A stretch of 64,000 bases of DNA from an uncultured Butyricicoccus sp. (GTDB lineage Bacteria > Bacillota > Clostridia > Oscillospirales > Butyricicoccaceae). The DNA lies in assembly GCA_934532985.1 (NCBI GenBank), contig CAKTAV010000004.1:62001-126000 (forward strand), given 5' to 3'. The notes beneath the pieces were generated by a model, which ran no database searches, was not told the origin of the DNA, and saw only the letters and a list, made by a program, of their open reading frames with translations. Made by a program: the position numbers and the translations under genes. Shown here one piece after another: positions 59,615 through 64,000 of the stretch (position 1 is the stretch's first letter; each line of letters opens with the position of its first letter).

Positions 59615-60907
59615 TCATTGTTCCAGCGTGTTTTGGATGATCTCGCGGCACTCGGCATATGCCGTCGGATTACCTGCCAGAATGCCGCCCTTTTTCGTCA
59701 GCACCACCGGCGCACCGTCAAATGCCGTCACCGTCGCTCCCGCTTCCTGCGCAATACACATCGCCGCGGCAAAGTCCCACGGAGACAGGTTCATCTCATA
59801 ATACACGCCGCTGCGTCCCGCTGCAACATAGCACAGATCCAGTACCGCCGAGCCGCTGCGGCGAACATCCAGGCAAGAATCCATCATGCAACTTGTCAAC
59901 GACATCGTCGCGTCCTTTAAATCGCTCCGGTACGGAGAGGTACCAAACAGCACCAGCGACTGCTCCAGCGGCTTGTCGCTGACGTGAATCGGCTTGCCGT
60001 TCAAAAATGCACCCAGTCCCTTTTCCGCCTCAAACAGCTCGTCCGTAAACGGATTGTACGCGATACCCCAAATCACTTCGTTCTTGGTGGCAAACGCAAC
60101 CGAAATCGCCGAGTGCTGGAACTGATTTACAAAATTCGCCGTGCCGTCAATCGGGTCAATAATAAACTGATAGCCGTCCGCCACCGGATGCGACTCCTCT
60201 TCCTCGCACAGGAAGCCCGCCGACGGGCACACCGCGCACAGCTGCTCCACCAGATACCGCTGCGTCTCCTTGTCGCAGGAGGTCACGAGATCCCGGAAGC
60301 TGCTCTTCTGCTCCACAGTAAACGATACCGCATCACGGATACGCGCACCCGCCGCGCGCACAATATCACGGCACTCCGCGCGGTTTGCTCCGGTCTGCTC
60401 CAACGGCTGCTCAAATACCTGCTTGATGCTGTCATAGTGCAGAAAAATACCCTCCTGCGCAAACGCCTTGATCTCCTCCAGCGTCGCCAGCATATAGCCG
60501 GCGATCTCCTTGTCCTGCATCGCGAGATCGTCCTCGGTAAAGTCGCCGACAAAGCGATAAATATCAACGAAATAATTATCGCCCTCGCCAGGATTTTCCC
60601 GCTTATAGGAGAACATGTAGCCGCCGTCCCAGCCGTTGACGTTCAGACCGGTCTCTTCGCAAACCTCGCGGCGCACGGCCTGCTCCGACGTCTCGCCCGC
60701 CATGGCTGCGCCGCCGGAAACCTCCCACCAGCCCGGCGCCCATGCCTTGGTCATGACGCGCTTGGTAATCAGAAACCGGCCGTCCTTGCGCGCAATCACG
60801 CCAAGCACAGTCAGATGATACTCGCCATCCTGCAAGCACCAGTCGTTTCGCTTCATCGTGCGGCCTGTAGGCTGTTTGCAGCTGTCATAAATATCCCAGA
60901 GTTCCAT
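59615..60907 (-). CDS. Nudix hydrolase - inositol monophosphatase fusion
   Basis: A 430-residue two-domain protein. Residues 1-165: Nudix (IPP-isomerase/YfcD-like) with a perfect Nudix box from Gly66 to Leu88 (GAAMAGETSEQAVRRE... EETGL). Residues ~168-430: IMPase/FIG fold with EEE at 235-237, DPIDGTAN at 251-258 and WDFAAAM at 377-383, the two Mg-binding motifs of the family. Both active sites look complete. The continuous frame and lack of an internal ribosome site support a true fusion. One domain removes nucleoside diphosphate-like groups, the other phosphate; a linked pathway is inferred. Confidence 0.9.
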   Translation of the reverse strand: MELWDIYDSCKQPTGRTMKRNDWCLQDGEYHLTVLGVIARKDGRFLITKRVMTKAWAPGWWEVSGGAAMAGETSEQAVRREVCEETGLNVNGWDGGYMFSYKRENPGEGDNYFVDIYRFVGDFTEDDLAMQDKEIAGYMLATLEEIKAFAQEGIFLHYDSIKQVFEQPLEQTGANRAECRDIVRAAGARIRDAVSFTVEQKSSFRDLVTSCDKETQRYLVEQLCAVCPSAGFLCEEEESHPVADGYQFIIDPIDGTANFVNQFQHSAISVAFATKNEVIWGIAYNPFTDELFEAEKGLGAFLNGKPIHVSDKPLEQSLVLFGTSPYRSDLKDATMSLTSCMMDSCLDVRRSGSAVLDLCYVAAGRSGVYYEMNLSPWDFAAAMCIAQEAGATVTAFDGAPVVLTKKGGILAGNPTAYAECREIIQNTLEQ

Positions 60908-60973
60908 ATCGTTCTCCTATCTCCACTTCATGCTTTGCCCGTTCTCCATCACGGCAGAACAGGCAAAGCTCTT

Positions 60974-62323
60974 TTATTCTATCTCTTGTTTTTCCGCCAG
61001 CATGAATAGCCGGTCGTCAATGGACAACGCCATCCAGAACAGCATCGCGGCAATCTGTACCTCAAAAATATTGAAGAAAATACCGTACCAACCGAACGCC
61101 ACGCAGAAAAACAGCTTGACCGGATTTTTGCGGTAGCAATACAAAATACTCAGCAAAAATGCCGCGAATAGAATCGTTCCCACCGTGCCGGTCTCGACCA
61201 AAATCGTGATATACTCGTCATCCGCATAAAACGACTCTGCCAGTCCATATTTTTCGTACAGCGGCGAACCGTAATTCAAGCTTGCCGAGGTGCCAAACGT
61301 GCCAAAGCCCGTGCCGACAATCGGATTTTCCTTCCAGATGGAAAGACCCGTTTGGAAGAAGAAAATGCGCAGATTTCCCGTATCATACATATAGGAATTC
61401 TTCAGCTCACCAAAGCGATCCGACATCGAAAAGTCCATCGACTTCAGCAGCAGTGCATACTTACTGTCGTTCTCAGTCAGATAATGATTGTAAAACCACC
61501 GGTTTCCCAGCGTCAGTCCGCCGGTGACAATCACCGTGCACAAAATGCAGACGATAATATTCTTGCCATACCGCTTCCAATGGTTCTGCTTCTCTTTCCA
61601 GTCCAGCACAAGCAGTAAAAGCAGACCGAGAATCAGAATCATAATAGAGCTGCGCGACATGCTGAGGCACAGCTGCGCGATGATCAATCCGTATACCAGC
61701 AACGGCGTCTTGTCGCCCCAATAACGGTGCTTCACCACGCTGAGGAACAGCACAAATACCAGAAACGCGCCGTATGTATTCGGATTATAGAACAAGCTGT
61801 ATACACGGGCGTAGTTATCCGGCGAATAAATACCCGCCGCCACGTCATACGAAAACGCAATCAGCTTAAACGAGATTTTTTCAATCACCGCAAACGCAAG
61901 CAGTACCACCGTCATGACTTGCAGTGTCTTGACGACGGTAATCAGCTGTTTTTTATCCAGATGTACCTGCCGCAGAATAAAATACAGCACATACATCAGC
62001 GCAATACTGCGCAGCTGGTAGATAAATCGTCCGACGCCAAAGCCGTTGACCACGCAGGTGCTGATCAACGCCACCAGTGCAAACCCGGCAAACAGCCAGT
62101 CCTGCGGAAGCAGGCGAATGCGCAGCCGCCTCTCCGCTAAAAATCCGAAGAACAGTAGCACAATCAGTACGTCCGGCACCGCCTTAATCGCCGATACCGT
62201 CAAGTCCGCCAACGGACTGCGTAGCGGTACAAAGACACACAGGAACAGCAACAGTCCAAACGCCGCCTGTCGTGTGCGCGGGCAATCCCGCACCTCTGCC
62301 GCACCAGAAAATAAATGTCTCAA
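60974..62323 (-). CDS. O-antigen ligase / Wzy-family membrane protein
   Basis: A ~450-residue protein with 10-12 TM helices and the large periplasm-facing loop of the Wzy_C/O-antigen ligase family (GLSIWKENPIVGTGFGTFGT, then YADDEYITILVETGTVGTIL). It joins or polymerises surface glycans. TTG 62323 fits AAGGAGG with six bases between; a GTG at 62341 overlaps the spoIIR stop (GTGA) and is an alternative. Relation to the flippase at 1116-2594 is possible but they are far apart. Confidence 0.85.
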   Translation of the reverse strand: MRHLFSGAAEVRDCPRTRQAAFGLLLFLCVFVPLRSPLADLTVSAIKAVPDVLIVLLFFGFLAERRLRIRLLPQDWLFAGFALVALISTCVVNGFGVGRFIYQLRSIALMYVLYFILRQVHLDKKQLITVVKTLQVMTVVLLAFAVIEKISFKLIAFSYDVAAGIYSPDNYARVYSLFYNPNTYGAFLVFVLFLSVVKHRYWGDKTPLLVYGLIIAQLCLSMSRSSIMILILGLLLLLVLDWKEKQNHWKRYGKNIIVCILCTVIVTGGLTLGNRWFYNHYLTENDSKYALLLKSMDFSMSDRFGELKNSYMYDTGNLRIFFFQTGLSIWKENPIVGTGFGTFGTSASLNYGSPLYEKYGLAESFYADDEYITILVETGTVGTILFAAFLLSILYCYRKNPVKLFFCVAFGWYGIFFNIFEVQIAAMLFWMALSIDDRLFMLAEKQEIE

Positions 62324-62337
62324 TGGTTCCCTCCTTG

Positions 62338-62937
62338 TCACTCGTGCAGCAGCGCCTTTAGCTCCCCCAGCGCTTCTGCCGTGCGGAATCGGATGGCATA
62401 CTCCGAATTATTCTGATAAATCAACCCGCGCTCTTCCTCAGTCAGCTGCTCTTCCGCCCCCGACGCGTCCAAACACAGCGATGGATACAGAACACACCAC
62501 CAGTTATGCCCTCTGGCGTTCCCTAGGAAAATACGCAGTCCCTGATACTCTCCCGCCGGAAGCGAAAAGGTATCGTACTGTCGAGTTGGATAATAATCTT
62601 GATCCAGTCGAATGGTGAATGTTTCAGCACGTCCATTTTGCCGCAGTGTCTGCGACACCGTCCGTGCGATGTCCTTTCGGTGCTGCTCCAGCAGCGCCAG
62701 CATGTCGGGCGCACTGTCTGCCGATTCCGCCCACGCCGAAATCTCCCGCAAAACCGCATCCCGCACTTGCAGCTTGATGCGCTGATCCTCCACTGAGTCA
62801 GAGTTCGCCACCACCCGCAAGCGGACAATGTCCTCCGCCAACGTGCGCTGGCTGGCCTCACTGATCACCGCATAGCACAGTACAAAAATCAGGGTTAATA
62901 CTATGGTACATTCCAGTCGTTTCCGAGACACTGTCAT
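62338..62937 (-). CDS. spoIIR: Stage II sporulation protein R
   Basis: A 199-residue secreted signal protein. In sporulation, forespore SpoIIR triggers SpoIIGA to activate sigma-E in the mother cell. An N-terminal signal/TM segment (CTIVLTLIFVLCYAVISEAS) is followed by the family core: IVRLRVVANSDSVEDQRIKL, QVRDAVL, and ARGHNWWCVLYPSLCL. Shows that the organism carries sporulation machinery. Confidence 0.95.
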   Translation of the reverse strand: MTVSRKRLECTIVLTLIFVLCYAVISEASQRTLAEDIVRLRVVANSDSVEDQRIKLQVRDAVLREISAWAESADSAPDMLALLEQHRKDIARTVSQTLRQNGRAETFTIRLDQDYYPTRQYDTFSLPAGEYQGLRIFLGNARGHNWWCVLYPSLCLDASGAEEQLTEEERGLIYQNNSEYAIRFRTAEALGELKALLHE

Positions 62938-62979
62938 CGTTGTCCCTCCTTTTCCGTTCTGAGAAAAGGATAGACAAAA

Positions 62980-63864
62980 TTAGTGCGGTTCAGTCAGTCC
63001 CGACACAGAAAAATCCGTCAAAATGGTATCCGGATACGTTTGTTTCAGCGCATGGTATACGGCTTCTGCCGCCTTCTGCTCCGAAAACAGACCAAAGACC
63101 GTCGGGCCGGATCCGCTCATCATCGAGCCCATCGCGCCGCCATCCAGCATGATCTGGCGAATTTTCAAAATCTCCGGTCGGCGCCGCGCCGTAACCGGCT
63201 GCATCACGTTTTCCAGCAGCTGCGCCATGCGCACCGTGTCCCTGTCTGCAATCGCCTGCTGCATCGCCGCGGTGTCCGGATGCTTTGCAATCTCACAGTC
63301 ATCCAAGGCGCGGTAAATCTCCGGCGTGGAAACACCGACCGGCGGCTTGCACAGCAGCACAATCGGGCTGGGTGCATCTGGCAGTCGGGTCAGCATTTCA
63401 CCGATTCCCTCTGCCAGCATCGTGCCTCCGCACAGGCAGAACGGCACATCTGCGCCCAACTTCAAGCCGATATCACACAGCTGCTGCTGGGAAAGTCCGG
63501 TTTCATACAGCCGATTCAACAGAAACAACACCGCGGCCGCATCCGTGCTGCCGCCCGCCATGCCCGCGGCAATCGGGATATTTTTCTGTACCTCCACGCG
63601 AACGCCGTCATTCACAATGCCCGTCTGGGCAAAAAACTGTTCTGCCGCCCGCCAGCACAGGTTGCTTCGGTCATTTGGCAGCGCCGCCTGATCGGTTGTC
63701 ACCACAATGTCGCCGCTTCCCGTGTGCGCCGAAACCGTCACCACGTCGTGCAGTCCGACCGACTGCATCACCATCGAAACAAAGTGATAGCCGTCCTCCC
63801 GCTTTCCGGTGACATCCAGTGTCAGGTTGATTTTCGCATGTGCACAAATTGTCTGTTGTATCAT
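62980..63864 (-). CDS. ispE: 4-diphosphocytidyl-2-C-methyl-D-erythritol kinase
   Basis: A 294-residue GHMP kinase of the MEP isoprenoid pathway. AHAKINLTLDVTGKREDGYH is the substrate-binding start; the ATP loop is PIAAGMAGGSTDAAAVLFLL, and MMSGSGPTVFGLF is the third GHMP motif. ATG 63864 follows AAGGAG by eight bases; GTG 63873 is an upstream alternative. It precedes spoIIR, as in many clostridia. Confidence 0.96.
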   Translation of the reverse strand: MIQQTICAHAKINLTLDVTGKREDGYHFVSMVMQSVGLHDVVTVSAHTGSGDIVVTTDQAALPNDRSNLCWRAAEQFFAQTGIVNDGVRVEVQKNIPIAAGMAGGSTDAAAVLFLLNRLYETGLSQQQLCDIGLKLGADVPFCLCGGTMLAEGIGEMLTRLPDAPSPIVLLCKPPVGVSTPEIYRALDDCEIAKHPDTAAMQQAIADRDTVRMAQLLENVMQPVTARRRPEILKIRQIMLDGGAMGSMMSGSGPTVFGLFSEQKAAEAVYHALKQTYPDTILTDFSVSGLTEPH

Positions 63865-63876
63865 AACCAGCACTCC

Positions 63877-64000
63877 TTACAGCGGCAGTTGATGCGGCTC
63901 GCCCTTTTCAAAATAGGTAACATAGGAAAATCCCAGCGCGCATAGGCGCTCCATTGCCTGCTGCACGCCGCTTCCCATCGTCTTCGGGCTGTGCGAATCC
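63877..64000 (-). CDS. PHP-family phosphatase (histidinol-phosphatase-like), C-terminal end
   Basis: Only the last 40 residues lie in the window: DSHSPKTMGSGVQQAMERLC, then LGFSYVTYFEKGEPHQLPL. The DSHSPKTMG segment, with Asp and His metal ligands, is typical of the end of HisK/PHP phosphatases. It stops 12 bp before ispE begins. Confidence 0.75.
   Translation of the reverse strand, partial: DSHSPKTMGSGVQQAMERLCALGFSYVTYFEKGEPHQLPL

Overview
The window looks like a chromosome segment of a spore-forming, anaerobic, low- to mid-GC gut Clostridium. An Oscillospirales / Butyricicoccaceae-like host is my inference. The signs are SpoIIR, oxygen-sensitive NrdD/NrdG, formate-THF ligase, pyruvate carboxylase, T-box control of leucine genes, and clostridial-type promoters and Shine-Dalgarno sites. 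One block of about 7.5 kb and the decayed phage DNA beside it are clearly acquired.

Layout. 1-6.3 kb: RND exporter (partial), flippase and exonuclease III, a tyrosine phosphatase, ammonium channel. 6.3-12.6 kb: FAH-family enzyme, then a Leu T-box leader driving leuA-leuC-leuD-leuB and an acetyltransferase. 12.8-17.7 kb: pyruvate carboxylase and a secreted transglutaminase-fold protein. 17.7-22.8 kb (minus): carB and rodA, the latter behind a small leader RNA. 22.9-27.5 kb: fhs-tsaE-tsaB-upp and a radical SAM protein. 27.5-30.6 kb (minus): anaerobic ribonucleotide reductase with a free-standing glycyl-radical module and paired NrdR boxes. 31-36.9 kb (minus): NCS1 permease/HAD pair, nadB-nadC behind a nadA remnant, ribokinase.

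37.0-45.5 kb: smpB and tmRNA (ssrA). The 3' end of ssrA is the attachment site of a compact element bounded by a 23-bp direct repeat (37909 and 45447). It carries a tyrosine integrase, an RHH protein, a putative small RNA, four tandem related micro-proteins, a coiled-coil protein, a terminase-small-subunit-like protein, a DnaD-type replication protein, an excisionase-like HTH protein, a sigma factor and a ~560-nt array of hairpins with a 67-nt periodic module. It has no capsid, portal, large terminase or conjugation genes. It is best explained as a phage satellite (PICI-like) and is the most interesting part of the window.

45.5-52.1 kb: a three-operator switch with an HTH regulator, a convergent sRNA/micro-ORF pair, and a decayed prophage lysis/tail end cut by an IS1182-family remnant, followed by a diverged copy of the satellite's left end. 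52.2-64 kb: chromosomal genes again: DUF1540, amidase, AraC regulator with a sugar isomerase, PnuC, lipoprotein hydrolase, TPP-riboswitch-controlled thiD-cytX, a Nudix-inositol monophosphatase fusion, O-antigen ligase-like protein, spoIIR, ispE and the end of a PHP phosphatase. The lost nadA together with pnuC suggests NAD made by salvage unless a nadA lies elsewhere.
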